12,456 nt of DNA, from positions 1 to 12,456 of the forward strand of contig SLKL01000075.1 in NCBI GenBank assembly GCA_007134625.1. Direction: 5' to 3'. This DNA is from Saprospiraceae bacterium (GTDB lineage Bacteria; Bacteroidota; Bacteroidia; Chitinophagales; Saprospiraceae). Under the pieces are notes generated by a model, which was not told the DNA's origin, made no database searches, and worked only from the letters and a program-made list of their open reading frames with translations. Of this stretch, positions 1 through 8,929 are shown in pieces; the stretch's first letter is position 1; each line of letters begins with the position of its first letter. A program made the position numbers and the translations under genes.

Positions 1-3000
1 GAGGGAATGGATCTGGAATTGTTTTTAAATTTTTCATTACAAATCGCTGAGGTAGTAAGCTTTATTCACAGTAAGGGGTATGTGCATAAAAATCTGAATG
101 CTCAGAATTTCTGGTACGACTCAGCCAAAAACATAATTTGTTTGGGTGGATTTAGTCTGGCTTCAAAATTAGGTAGAGAATTTCATCGCGCAGATTCAAG
201 GGATATTTCATACGCAAATGTAAACTATGTTTCTCCTGAAATGACAGGTAGAACAAATAAAGTACTGGACTACAGGGCTGACTTGTATTCTGTTGGAATT
301 CTTTTTTACTATTTGCTTACAGGGCGCTTCCCATTTCAGCATAATGACCACATGGAGGTGATTCACAGTCATCTCGCAATAAAGGCAACACCCCCAAAAA
401 AGGTAAGACCAGATTTGCCGAAAGTGATTTCTGATATTGTAATGAAATTGATGGAAAAAGATCCTGCACAACGATACCAAAGTGCTCAGGGTTTATTTTT
501 TGATCTTGGAAAATGTAATAAGCAATTTTTTAGTGAAACCGGAATAGTAGATTTCTTACCGGGATTAAATGACAACTCTTTTGTTTTTTCTATACCGGAT
601 AAACTTTACGGCAGAAATCAAAATCTGGATAATCTGAAAGAGTCTTTCGATAATTTTATGAGGGGAGAAAGAGAATTGCTCCTGGTATCAGGTTATTCCG
701 GGGTTGGAAAATCCAGATTAATCAATGAGATAAAGAATAGCAATTTTCGAAATCTATATTTTATAAGCGGCAAGTTTGACCAATTAGGACAAAGGTCGCC
801 TCTAAAGCCGGTTTTTGCAGCGCTATCAGATTTAATCAATCAAATTCTTTCAGAAAGTGATAAAGAGTTAGAAGTTTGGAAAAAACGCTTTACTGATAAT
901 TTGGGGGCAAATGCAGGGTTGATTACTGCACATATTCCCAGACTTGAAATTTTAATTGGTCCCCAGCCTGAGGTGCCAGAACTCCCACCGGTGGAGTCTG
1001 CTAATAGATTTCGAACAACTTTTAATGCCTTCTTTCGCACTTTTGCTGAAAACAACAAATTACTTTGCCTTTTTCTTGATGATCTTCAATGGATGGACTC
1101 AGCTAGTCGCGAATGGATTGAAGATTCAATATTGAGCAGTCAACTCCAACAGTTCTTTTTTGTAGGAGCCTACAGAGATAATGAAGTCAATGCAGCTCAT
1201 CCATTAAGATTAATGCTGGATAAATTAACTGCAAACGGGGTAAATATCAACAATATTAATCTACAGCCCCTATCATTGGCTGATCTTCATGAAATCGTTG
1301 CAGATACACTAAGAATTGAGCAAGAGGACTGTTTTGATCTGGCAAAAATTATCTACGAAAAAACAGGAGGAAACCCCTTTTTTACAAGGCAATGTCTATT
1401 CAAACTTTACGATAGTTCAGCTATAATATTTGACCATGATTCAGGTAGTTGGACTTATGATTTGGCAAAGGTAAAACAACTTGAAATCAGTGACAATGTC
1501 CTTGATCTACTCCATCAAAACATTCGGGCTCTTGCTCCGGAATTACAGAGAATTTTAAAAATAGCCTCATGTTTTGGGAACATCTTCGAAGTGGTGAAAT
1601 TTAGCAAAATTGTTGATTTTCAATTGGATGATTTGTTGACTCATTTATCTAAAATTGAAGAACTGGGTTTTCTAAAATCTATTGATGAGCGCGAAAAATC
1701 AGAAGAAAAGTATTTTAAATTTACCCACGACAGATTACAGCAGGCAGCCTACGATCTACTGAATGAGGATGAAAGTAAGACTTTGAGGATGCAAATTGGT
1801 GAGGCTTTGTTAAAAATGGAAGCAGAAAAACCGACCGGAAATGATATCTATACGATAACCGATCATTTGAATTATGCTCTGGATTTGGTCTTGCAGCGGG
1901 AGGAGCTCCCCATACAATTAATTCATCTAAATCTTGAGGCCAGCCAGAAAGCCCAAAATTCCACAGCCTATGCTCAGGCGCTGAATTATGCAACTACTGC
2001 CAATTCAATAAATGATTCTCTGGATAGTCCAATTGAGAGGGAATTGCTAAACGATCTTTATTTACAATCTGCTGAATGTTATCATTTAAACGGAAAATAC
2101 GTTGAAGCCGAAAAATACTACAAACTCTCTTTAGAAAATTGTGGAGACCCGCTCAAAAGAGCCTTAACTTTCCAATCGAAAATTCACTACTTTACCAATA
2201 GACAATTATTTCACGAGGCCTATCAAACGGGTGTACAAGCCGTTACGGAGTTGGGAGTAAGTGTCCCTAAAAAATTCATTCCTCCTCTTTTTGCAATTGA
2301 TTTACTCAAGTACAAGTGGTTATCAAGAGGTAAAGAGCCGGCAGATTTTTTGAGTTTGAGTCCTATGAAAGATGAGCGACTGCAAATGGCAATGTTGTTA
2401 ATGGCAACTTTTGCAAGAGCTGCTTTTCAAATCAAACCTGAATTGTGTGTGGCATTGGCGGTAAAAATGGTCAATCTCAGCCTGAAATACGGTAATTCCG
2501 ACGGGGTCTATATCGGACATATTGCCCTTGGTCCCATTTTTCAAGGTGCTATAATGAATCAGAAGAAAAAGGGCTATGACTTCGGTCAACTCACATTGAA
2601 TCTGATTGAAAAATACAATGCATCAGGATACCGTGCTGAAGTATATTTTGTTGTTGGCTATTTTGCTGTTCCATGGTTTGATTCCGCAGAGGTAATGGAA
2701 GAGTATTGGAGGAAAGCCTATGAATCCGCTTTAGAGGTAGGAGATTACTTTCATGCGTCCTGCGCTTGTTGTGCTACTGTACAGAGTCTTTTTATGAGGG
2801 GTGTGGAGTTTGATAAGATTCTGGCAGTCTCCTCGAAATACCTTCCCTTTCTTGAAAGAATCAATAATCAGGAAGTGATCTTAAGTTTGCAATGCATGGA
2901 AAGGGTTGTACAAAACCTTAAAGGAGAAACTGAATCCCCGATTTCATTTTTTGAAAATGAAGAAGAGGTGGAAGAACGCTTGGGGCAATTCAGTACACGC

Positions 3001-4839
3001 CACTTTGCTCACTTTTATTTTATCAATAAAATGAAAGCGCTTTACCTCTGGGGTGAGTACCAGCAAGCGTATAATGTATTAAAAAAATCAGAATCATTTT
3101 TACCCGATTCTCCGGGTATGCTTCATACCGCTGAACACTTTTTCTACAGTGGGTTGATAATAGCTGCTGTTCTGCCTGAACTATCCACTTTGGACAGAAT
3201 GAAAGCCAAAAATCAACTCAGGAAAATCATTGCGAAATTCAAAGGCTTCAGTAAAAATAACGAGGCTAATTTTTCGCATAAGTACCATTTGTTAGAGGCA
3301 GAATACAGCATTTTGAATGATGATTATGAGCAGGCTGAAGTATTTTTCTATAAAGCTGACACAGCAGCGCGGGTAAATGGTTATAACGATATTGTTGCCT
3401 TGGCAAACTTGAGGGCATTTATTTTATTCCAAAATAGAGGAAGACAAAAGCTGGCTGCCATTCACTTAAAAGATGCTTATTTCCATTTCATAAAAATAGG
3501 AGCCACGGGAATAGCTGAAAGTCTGAGGGAAAAGTATGAAAATACTGTCTTTGGAGTTTTTACTTCATCGGATTTCACCAATATTGCTTCAACGAAAAAA
3601 TCAGATTCAGTTCATATTAGTATGGATAAAATGGATCTGACAAGCATTCTTAAATCGGCAGAGGCCATTTCAAGTAAAATAAAGCTGACAGATTTAATTG
3701 GAAGTCTTTTGCAGATAATCATTGAAAATGCAGGAGGAGAAAGAGTCGTCCTGCTGTTGAAGAGAGGTGGAACCTTAAAGGCAGTTGTAGAGAAATTTGC
3801 TCATGAAGAAGAAGTGAGGAGCCTCGATAATCAGGAATATGAAAATTATAGAAACATTCCTCATTCTGTAATTAATTATGTGTCTCGTAGTAGGGATTCT
3901 GTGGTGCTTGACCATGCATCGGACAATGAATCTTTTAATCAGGATCCCTATTTCAAAGATCATCAGATAAAGTCTGTTTTATGTGTTCCGCTTCTACTTA
4001 AGGGTCAGATTACCGGGATTATTTTTCTTGAAAATAACCTTTCAGAAACAGTATTCAATCAGGAAAGAGTTGAATTGTTAAAGCTCCTCAGTGGACAGAT
4101 GGCCATTTCACTTGAAAATTCTCAGCTGTATGAAAATCTGGAAGAAAAAGTGGAAGAAAGGACTAAGGAATTATTAGTTGAAAAAAAGAAATCAGATGAT
4201 TTACTGATGAATATCCTGCCGGCCGAAACAGCAGAGGAGCTTAAGAAGACAGGATCAGCGCGTGCCCGGGAGTTTGATGTTGCCACCATTTTATTTACTG
4301 ATTTTATTGATTTTACAAAAGTGAGTGAGACACTTGATGCTCAACAACTGGTGAATGAGATAAACTACTTTTACTCTGAGTTTGACAGGATAATTCAAAA
4401 GTATGGCATTGAAAAAATCAAAACGATAGGTGATTCCTATATGTGCGCAGGCGGACTCCCTGTTCGTAATCTGGCGAATCCGGTGGATACGGTAATGGCT
4501 GCGATGGAGATCAGAGATTTTGTGCAAAGAGAAATAGAAATAAGAAAAAGGGAAGGTCGAGTCTATTTTGAAATTAGAATAGGAATCAATACCGGACCGG
4601 TTATAGCCGGTATAGTTGGCATAAAAAAGTTTGCTTATGATATTTGGGGCGATGCCGTAAACGTTGCAGCAAGAATGGAAAGTAACGGGTCAGCCGGAAA
4701 AATAAATATCAGTCAAACCACTTATGAAGCAGTAAAAAATCATTTTGTTTGCAGATATCGCGGTAAGATAGATGCAAAAAATAAGGGTAAGATAGACATG
4801 TACTTTGTCGAAGGGAAAATTGATAAAACCACCAACTAA
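1..4839 (+). CDS. Multidomain class III adenylate cyclase with pseudokinase-like, AAA ATPase, TPR-like and GAF regions (5' partial)
   Basis: The reading frame is open at base 1, so the true start and the kinase N-lobe lie upstream; the ATG at 7 (residue 1 here) is internal. Domains in order: kinase C-lobe (about 1-165, with SPE at 76-78 and DLYS at 92-95); AAA-type ATPase (Walker A GYSGVGKS 229-236, Walker B LFLDD 355-359); helical TPR-like repeats (about 640-1150); GAF (about 1215-1370); coiled coil and the NILP helical element (1375-1418); cyclase (about 1420-1605). Cyclase residues are complete: metal-binding D1432 and D1476, adenine-selecting K1472 and D1545, transition-state N1552 and R1556. 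It should therefore make cAMP from ATP, in the cytoplasm, since no membrane segment is seen. The kinase part reads HKN (27-29) and GFS (48-50) where HRD and DFG are expected, so phosphotransfer is doubtful. The architecture resembles the large kinase/AAA/GAF sensor proteins of cyanobacteria and Bacteroidota, with a cyclase in place of a histidine kinase. It is the first visible gene of a probable three-gene operon. Confidence 0.93.
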   Translation, partial: EGMDLELFLNFSLQIAEVVSFIHSKGYVHKNLNAQNFWYDSAKNIICLGGFSLASKLGREFHRADSRDISYANVNYVSPEMTGRTNKVLDYRADLYSVGILFYYLLTGRFPFQHNDHMEVIHSHLAIKATPPKKVRPDLPKVISDIVMKLMEKDPAQRYQSAQGLFFDLGKCNKQFFSETGIVDFLPGLNDNSFVFSIPDKLYGRNQNLDNLKESFDNFMRGERELLLVSGYSGVGKSRLINEIKNSNFRNLYFISGKFDQLGQRSPLKPVFAALSDLINQILSESDKELEVWKKRFTDNLGANAGLITAHIPRLEILIGPQPEVPELPPVESANRFRTTFNAFFRTFAENNKLLCLFLDDLQWMDSASREWIEDSILSSQLQQFFFVGAYRDNEVNAAHPLRLMLDKLTANGVNINNINLQPLSLADLHEIVADTLRIEQEDCFDLAKIIYEKTGGNPFFTRQCLFKLYDSSAIIFDHDSGSWTYDLAKVKQLEISDNVLDLLHQNIRALAPELQRILKIASCFGNIFEVVKFSKIVDFQLDDLLTHLSKIEELGFLKSIDEREKSEEKYFKFTHDRLQQAAYDLLNEDESKTLRMQIGEALLKMEAEKPTGNDIYTITDHLNYALDLVLQREELPIQLIHLNLEASQKAQNSTAYAQALNYATTANSINDSLDSPIERELLNDLYLQSAECYHLNGKYVEAEKYYKLSLENCGDPLKRALTFQSKIHYFTNRQLFHEAYQTGVQAVTELGVSVPKKFIPPLFAIDLLKYKWLSRGKEPADFLSLSPMKDERLQMAMLLMATFARAAFQIKPELCVALAVKMVNLSLKYGNSDGVYIGHIALGPIFQGAIMNQKKKGYDFGQLTLNLIEKYNASGYRAEVYFVVGYFAVPWFDSAEVMEEYWRKAYESALEVGDYFHASCACCATVQSLFMRGVEFDKILAVSSKYLPFLERINNQEVILSLQCMERVVQNLKGETESPISFFENEEEVEERLGQFSTRHFAHFYFINKMKALYLWGEYQQAYNVLKKSESFLPDSPGMLHTAEHFFYSGLIIAAVLPELSTLDRMKAKNQLRKIIAKFKGFSKNNEANFSHKYHLLEAEYSILNDDYEQAEVFFYKADTAARVNGYNDIVALANLRAFILFQNRGRQKLAAIHLKDAYFHFIKIGATGIAESLREKYENTVFGVFTSSDFTNIASTKKSDSVHISMDKMDLTSILKSAEAISSKIKLTDLIGSLLQIIIENAGGERVVLLLKRGGTLKAVVEKFAHEEEVRSLDNQEYENYRNIPHSVINYVSRSRDSVVLDHASDNESFNQDPYFKDHQIKSVLCVPLLLKGQITGIIFLENNLSETVFNQERVELLKLLSGQMAISLENSQLYENLEEKVEERTKELLVEKKKSDDLLMNILPAETAEELKKTGSARAREFDVATILFTDFIDFTKVSETLDAQQLVNEINYFYSEFDRIIQKYGIEKIKTIGDSYMCAGGLPVRNLANPVDTVMAAMEIRDFVQREIEIRKREGRVYFEIRIGINTGPVIAGIVGIKKFAYDIWGDAVNVAARMESNGSAGKINISQTTYEAVKNHFVCRYRGKIDAKNKGKIDMYFVEGKIDKTTN

Positions 4840-4851
4840 TTAATAAAAACC

Positions 4852-6648
4852 ATGAGCTATTTAAATGTACCAAGAATTCATTTCAGTGGAAGATTTTTTA
4901 CTGATCCATCTACAGTTAATAACGACCCAACTCATTATGACCCCGAGTGCACCAATCCATCTCCCTGGCAAGAGCCCAATGGTCAGCACAGGTTTCAGCT
5001 AAAAAACTGTCTGATTAAGTCAATTTTGGGTGAGAATGGGTATGTTTCCAGTGATCCCTTAATTGGGAGTGAACTTGTTTCCACCGACCAACCCTCCCCG
5101 GCTAAAATTGTAGATCTTGACGTTTATCAACAGGGGGTTTCCACAATATATGGACTGGAACTAAAAATCAATTTGCCGGATGGCGGATCTATAAAAGGAT
5201 TGATGACACCTACTGCGCTCAATGATTGCTGGTTCAATTGTGTTTTGCCCAAAAGGAGTTGGAATCCTTCAGATTACACCATGGACAGCTTTGGTGGTGA
5301 TATGAATGCTGCTGGTTTTTTTCAGTCAATTATCACAATTAAGAAGGAAGACTGGAAAGACACAAGTTCTGATGTGCTGCAAAAATTAAAACAAGTTACC
5401 TATTCAGATGACAACGGCTACCAATTGTCCTTAAAATTCACATTGGATGGCTATAGGAATGTTCCCGAGGATCTGGATTTCAGAACCGGCAGGATAACCG
5501 GAGCAATAGGACCGTATTTTGAAACTGAACCTTTATTTAATCCCGGCAAACAATGGCTTTTTCCGAGAGCTTTTAGTGAGACTCAAGCCTGGAACTGGCC
5601 TTCTTTTAATAATTGTCCGTTTGCTGTTGATGAAGCCAGGTCAACTCTTATCCTGGACCTGTCCAACGGTATTTGCAGGCAGAATGCAGGTGGCCCTCCT
5701 GTGGATCTGGGAACCCTTAGTGCAGTTGTTGATCTTCCTGATGGTCAGAAAGTTAATCTGGGTAAAGTGGACTATTCTGCCTTTTCATACGACAACAATG
5801 CACAAATTTGTGAATTACCCTTGACTTCTGATCAGGTATCAGCAATTTACCAAGGTTCATTAAGTCTGATAATGTCCAGAGAAGATTTAGGAGAACAAAC
5901 AGTATTAAAAGGCAAAGCCTCAGTTCCGGACTATGCTGCCGAAGTCAGATCAGTTCGGATGGAAGGCAATCCCGGCACAAAAGCTTCCACAACCGTATAT
6001 TGCAGTATTAATGGAAAACCGGTTGCGGATAAGCAGTTAGGGATACATATTGAAAGTGTTCACGGAAATACTCCCGGAGCTACTGTCCCACCAAATAGTC
6101 CGGGTAACACCCCACAAGCAGACGGTGCAATAAAGGCCGGCATAACCCCATCCGATGCAAATGGATTTGCTGAAGTCACTATTGAAGTTCTTAGAGATCC
6201 GGGAAGAAGGACAGAGGAGTTAGATGGGCAATTGTATTTCATTATTGTATATGACCCCAATGCCGAAAAGCCGGATTGGTCAAAAGTGGCTCCTGCTCAA
6301 AATCACCTGATTAGCTGTGTAGTATGGTCTCAGTATGAAACCAATAAGAATCCGGAATGGGCTGAAATTGAAAAGATGATGGCTCCTTATATGAAACTTT
6401 ATCCTTTTATGAAACAGCGGATTGATCTGTCTGATGAACACAGCTTTGGTGTTTATGCAAATAATCCTCCCTGGGAAGCTGTCTATTTTACCAAAAGGGT
6501 TGGACCATTGGGCATAACACGAGGTGCAATTCCCTTTTATATGTCTGTTGATTTTGATGATCCGAGATTCATGCCCTTATCGAGAGATCTATCTCCATCG
6601 AGAATTATGACCATTATGTATTACATAAAAAACTTGCAAAGCCAATAA
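4852..6648 (+). CDS. Uncharacterised protein with VioB-like N-terminus and an Ig-like segment
   Basis: This 598-residue protein starts 12 nt after the cyclase stop, with A-rich sequence and no Shine-Dalgarno motif before the ATG. There is no signal peptide or membrane segment. The N-terminus (LNVPRIHFSGRF, then DPSTVNNDP, residues 4-26) resembles from memory the start of VioB, the violacein-pathway enzyme (PRIHFRG followed by APTANRDP), and of standalone uncharacterised relatives. Further family-like blocks are GRITGAIGP (213-221) and VDEARSTLILDLSN (259-272). The C-terminal ferritin-like domain of VioB is not apparent. Residues about 365-470 look like a bacterial Ig-like beta-sandwich, with the Ig-like phrase SDANGFAEVTIEV (434-446) preceded by a Gly/Pro/Asn-rich stretch (402-424). 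The remaining 130 residues are not recognised. No enzymatic role can be assigned; the VioB relationship is by motif recall only. Coding is well supported by an intact long frame and operon-like spacing. Confidence 0.88.
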   Translation: MSYLNVPRIHFSGRFFTDPSTVNNDPTHYDPECTNPSPWQEPNGQHRFQLKNCLIKSILGENGYVSSDPLIGSELVSTDQPSPAKIVDLDVYQQGVSTIYGLELKINLPDGGSIKGLMTPTALNDCWFNCVLPKRSWNPSDYTMDSFGGDMNAAGFFQSIITIKKEDWKDTSSDVLQKLKQVTYSDDNGYQLSLKFTLDGYRNVPEDLDFRTGRITGAIGPYFETEPLFNPGKQWLFPRAFSETQAWNWPSFNNCPFAVDEARSTLILDLSNGICRQNAGGPPVDLGTLSAVVDLPDGQKVNLGKVDYSAFSYDNNAQICELPLTSDQVSAIYQGSLSLIMSREDLGEQTVLKGKASVPDYAAEVRSVRMEGNPGTKASTTVYCSINGKPVADKQLGIHIESVHGNTPGATVPPNSPGNTPQADGAIKAGITPSDANGFAEVTIEVLRDPGRRTEELDGQLYFIIVYDPNAEKPDWSKVAPAQNHLISCVVWSQYETNKNPEWAEIEKMMAPYMKLYPFMKQRIDLSDEHSFGVYANNPPWEAVYFTKRVGPLGITRGAIPFYMSVDFDDPRFMPLSRDLSPSRIMTIMYYIKNLQSQ

Positions 6649-6658
6649 ACCAGAAATC

Positions 6659-8206
6659 ATGAAAAAATCCCTTTCATTAATTATTCTTCCGTTATTTTTT
6701 CTCCTTATTTTCCAGTTGATAGCTTGCAATTCTAATCGGTCTGGAGGTGATGTAGAGGAGAAAATTACCGTAACTCCTGATGCCACTGATTCCATGCCTT
6801 TTAAGCTTGTTTTTACTGAGAAAAAATGGAATGCAGGAGTGAATTTACCAAGGGTACAGTCGTATTCTTTTGCCTTACCGGGTGATGACGGATTGTTGTT
6901 GATTATGGGCGGTCGTCGACAGGGGTTACATACATTCAAAAGTGAAGGGGAAAACTTTGTGCGCGACAGTTCCAACAATTTTATTTATGTATTGGATATC
7001 AATTCTGGAGACATTTGGAATTTTGATGTAAATGAGCTAAATGATGAGCTTTCTGCCCCTTTACAGGCAACCAATCAGCAGTTTTACTTAGACAGAGAAA
7101 GTGGAAATTTCTACATAGTCGGAGGATATGGCTGGAAAGCAGATGGGAGCGACATGAAAACTTTTTCTACTATGATCAGGGTAAATGCAGTGGATCTTAT
7201 AGATGCTGTAAAAAGCAATTCAGCAGCAGACCAAATTCAGGAATTATTTGATTGGTTTGATGATGAGAGACTGGCAGTGACCGGTGGGGAATTATTAAAA
7301 AAGGACAATGCATTTTATTTGATTATGGGTCAATTATTCAATGGGCAATACAGGGCATTTGGTGGTGCCAATTTTGTCCAGAAATATACTGAAGAAATAA
7401 AGGTATTTACACTCAACCCTAATGATTTTGGTATTTTAAGCTATGGAGCTACTACCAGCACAGAAGAGGATCATCCCTTTCATCGAAGAGACCTAAATAT
7501 AATAGAAGATATTGATCCTGCTACAGGACAAGAGCGCATAACCGTTCTAGGCGGAGTTTTTCCTCCGGGAATAATTGGAGCATATACTTACCCCATTTAT
7601 ATTCAGGGACCACAGGATTATGAAATTGACAGGAGTATTGAACAAAAATTTTCTCAGTATGAGTGTCCGGTTATTTCTGTTTATGATGATGAAGGTGAGG
7701 AAGCAACTGTTTACCATACATTTTTCGGTGGTATAAGTCATTACTATTATTTTCAAACCGACTCGCAGAAAGCCATCTATAATCTGGCAACTGAGCAAGG
7801 CAGAAATGATGGACTCCCATTTATTGGAGACATTACCACACTCCAGTTAAATGCTGATGGCAGCTCTTCGCAGTATATTTTCCCTGAACCAATTCCGGGT
7901 AACCGACTATTGGGAACGAGTACCCACTTTATACCCAACCCTGATATTTTCAAAAAAGGTATTTCCTTTGACAACGGAGTCATTAAGCTTTCCGAAATCA
8001 GCAAAGAAAAAGTTTTGATAGGCTACATTTACGGTGGAATAGAAGCGGAAGCTCCATTACCCAAAGTACCCAATACCGGTACTTTTGTGTCCAATTCTTT
8101 CTTTGAGGTCTATATCTCAAATGAAAATTTTAATGTCATCCCTGCTTCTAAGGCAAAAGAAAGCACCAAAGACATATCAGGATTGCCCTATCTGAGAGGA
8201 AGTTAG
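6659..8206 (+). CDS. Lipoprotein with kelch-like beta-propeller
   Basis: This 515-residue protein begins with a lipoprotein signal: KK at 2-3, a hydrophobic stretch to about residue 19, then lipobox LIAC with the acylated cysteine at 23. Residues after Cys23 (NSNRSGGD) are polar and flexible, without a strongly acidic surface-export tag, so inner versus outer leaflet or surface placement is open. The body shows recurring short strands ending in Gly doublets, as in kelch or galactose-oxidase-type propellers: LIMGGRR, YIVGGYGW, FGGAN, VLGGVFPP, FFGGIS and IYGGIE, spaced irregularly from about residue 80 to 460. That suggests about six divergent blades, probably used for binding, as no catalytic motif is recognised. 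It starts 10 nt after the preceding stop and is the last gene of the plus-strand block. The propeller assignment is from repeat pattern and is less certain than the lipoprotein call. Confidence 0.85.
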   Translation: MKKSLSLIILPLFFLLIFQLIACNSNRSGGDVEEKITVTPDATDSMPFKLVFTEKKWNAGVNLPRVQSYSFALPGDDGLLLIMGGRRQGLHTFKSEGENFVRDSSNNFIYVLDINSGDIWNFDVNELNDELSAPLQATNQQFYLDRESGNFYIVGGYGWKADGSDMKTFSTMIRVNAVDLIDAVKSNSAADQIQELFDWFDDERLAVTGGELLKKDNAFYLIMGQLFNGQYRAFGGANFVQKYTEEIKVFTLNPNDFGILSYGATTSTEEDHPFHRRDLNIIEDIDPATGQERITVLGGVFPPGIIGAYTYPIYIQGPQDYEIDRSIEQKFSQYECPVISVYDDEGEEATVYHTFFGGISHYYYFQTDSQKAIYNLATEQGRNDGLPFIGDITTLQLNADGSSSQYIFPEPIPGNRLLGTSTHFIPNPDIFKKGISFDNGVIKLSEISKEKVLIGYIYGGIEAEAPLPKVPNTGTFVSNSFFEVYISNENFNVIPASKAKESTKDISGLPYLRGS

Positions 8207-8268
8207 ATTGCGGAATTAGAACAGCTTTGTGATTATTGAATCAGCACTCATCCTATGTTAATCTGATA

Positions 8269-8904
8269 CTACTTCTTCCGTATCACAGAAATCCCATCCC
8301 TGATTGGAAGCATTAATACTTCGAACTCAGGATGCTCCAGCACCTTGGCATTAAAGTCTTTTAGTGCCTGAGTTTCATCATCTGTTTTTTCCATGAGTAC
8401 TTTTCCACTCCACAATACATTGTCGGCGAGGATGAGTCCTCCGCGGCGCATTCTGTCTGCTACGAGATCGAAAAAATGAGCATACATTTTCTTGCCGGCG
8501 TCTATGAATACCAGATCAAAATCCCCCTCAATTTCAGGAATAATATCTTCAGCAGGACCGAGGTGCAGTTCTATTTTTGATTGGTAAGGACTTTGTTGCA
8601 GGTATTTTTCAATTAATGGCTGCAGTTCATCATTTACCTCTATGGTGTGTAATTTTCCGTCTTCGGCAAGACCTTCTGCAAGACAGAGTGCCGAGTAACC
8701 AGTAAAGGTACCAATCTCCAAAACAAGCTCCGGACGTACCAATTTGCTGATCATCGACAAAACCCTACCCTGAAAATGACCGGAGACCATGACAGGCGCC
8801 AAAGTCTTCAGATGAGTTTCTCTTTCGAGTTCGTGGAGATAGTTTGCCGGAGAACTACTTTTTTCCTTGCAGTAATCTTCTAATTTGGGATCTAGGAATT
8901 GCAT
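8269..8904 (-). CDS. SAM-dependent O-methyltransferase, catechol/caffeoyl-CoA OMT family
   Basis: This complete 211-residue class I methyltransferase has the usual length for small bacterial members of Methyltransf_3 (PF01596). Motif I is EIGTFTGYS (63-71, SAM-binding glycines), the acidic end of strand 2 is E89 in HTIEVN, and the metal and catalytic block follows with FIDAGKKMY (133-141, D135) and ADNVLWSGKV (160-169, D161 and N162). D135, D161 and N162 match the divalent-cation ligands of this family. It should therefore methylate a hydroxyl on a small, probably catechol-like substrate in the cytoplasm; the true substrate cannot be read from sequence. It lies 25 nt downstream of the pirin-like gene on the same strand and is probably co-transcribed with it. 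The start at 8904 gives the normal family N-terminus; no Shine-Dalgarno motif is seen. Confidence 0.95.
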   Translation of the reverse strand: MQFLDPKLEDYCKEKSSSPANYLHELERETHLKTLAPVMVSGHFQGRVLSMISKLVRPELVLEIGTFTGYSALCLAEGLAEDGKLHTIEVNDELQPLIEKYLQQSPYQSKIELHLGPAEDIIPEIEGDFDLVFIDAGKKMYAHFFDLVADRMRRGGLILADNVLWSGKVLMEKTDDETQALKDFNAKVLEHPEFEVLMLPIRDGISVIRKK

Positions 8905-8929
8905 ATTTTCAATAGCTTAAGGCTAACTA

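Noticed and set aside
7..9. ATG as the start of the large cyclase
   Set aside because: The frame is open to base 1 and a start here would remove the whole kinase N-lobe; the gene clearly continues upstream.
4762..4796. 11-bp direct repeat GGTAAGATAGA, 24 bp apart
   Set aside because: It encodes two GKID phrases at the normal C-terminal end of the cyclase domain, where relatives carry similar residues; best explained as coding sequence.
5519..5824. 101-codon open frame on the plus strand within the VioB-N-like gene
   Set aside because: It lies wholly inside a well-supported gene in another frame, and its product has no recognisable motif and low-complexity leucine-rich content.
8230..8243. 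Small inverted repeat TGATT-ATTG-AATCA between the convergent genes
   Set aside because: Only five A/T-rich pairs and no clear T tract on either strand; too weak to call a terminator, although transcription must end near here.
8914..8926. Inverted repeat TAGC-TTAAG-GCTA between the pirin and methyltransferase genes
   Set aside because: A four-base stem is expected by chance and the spacing fits simple co-transcription.
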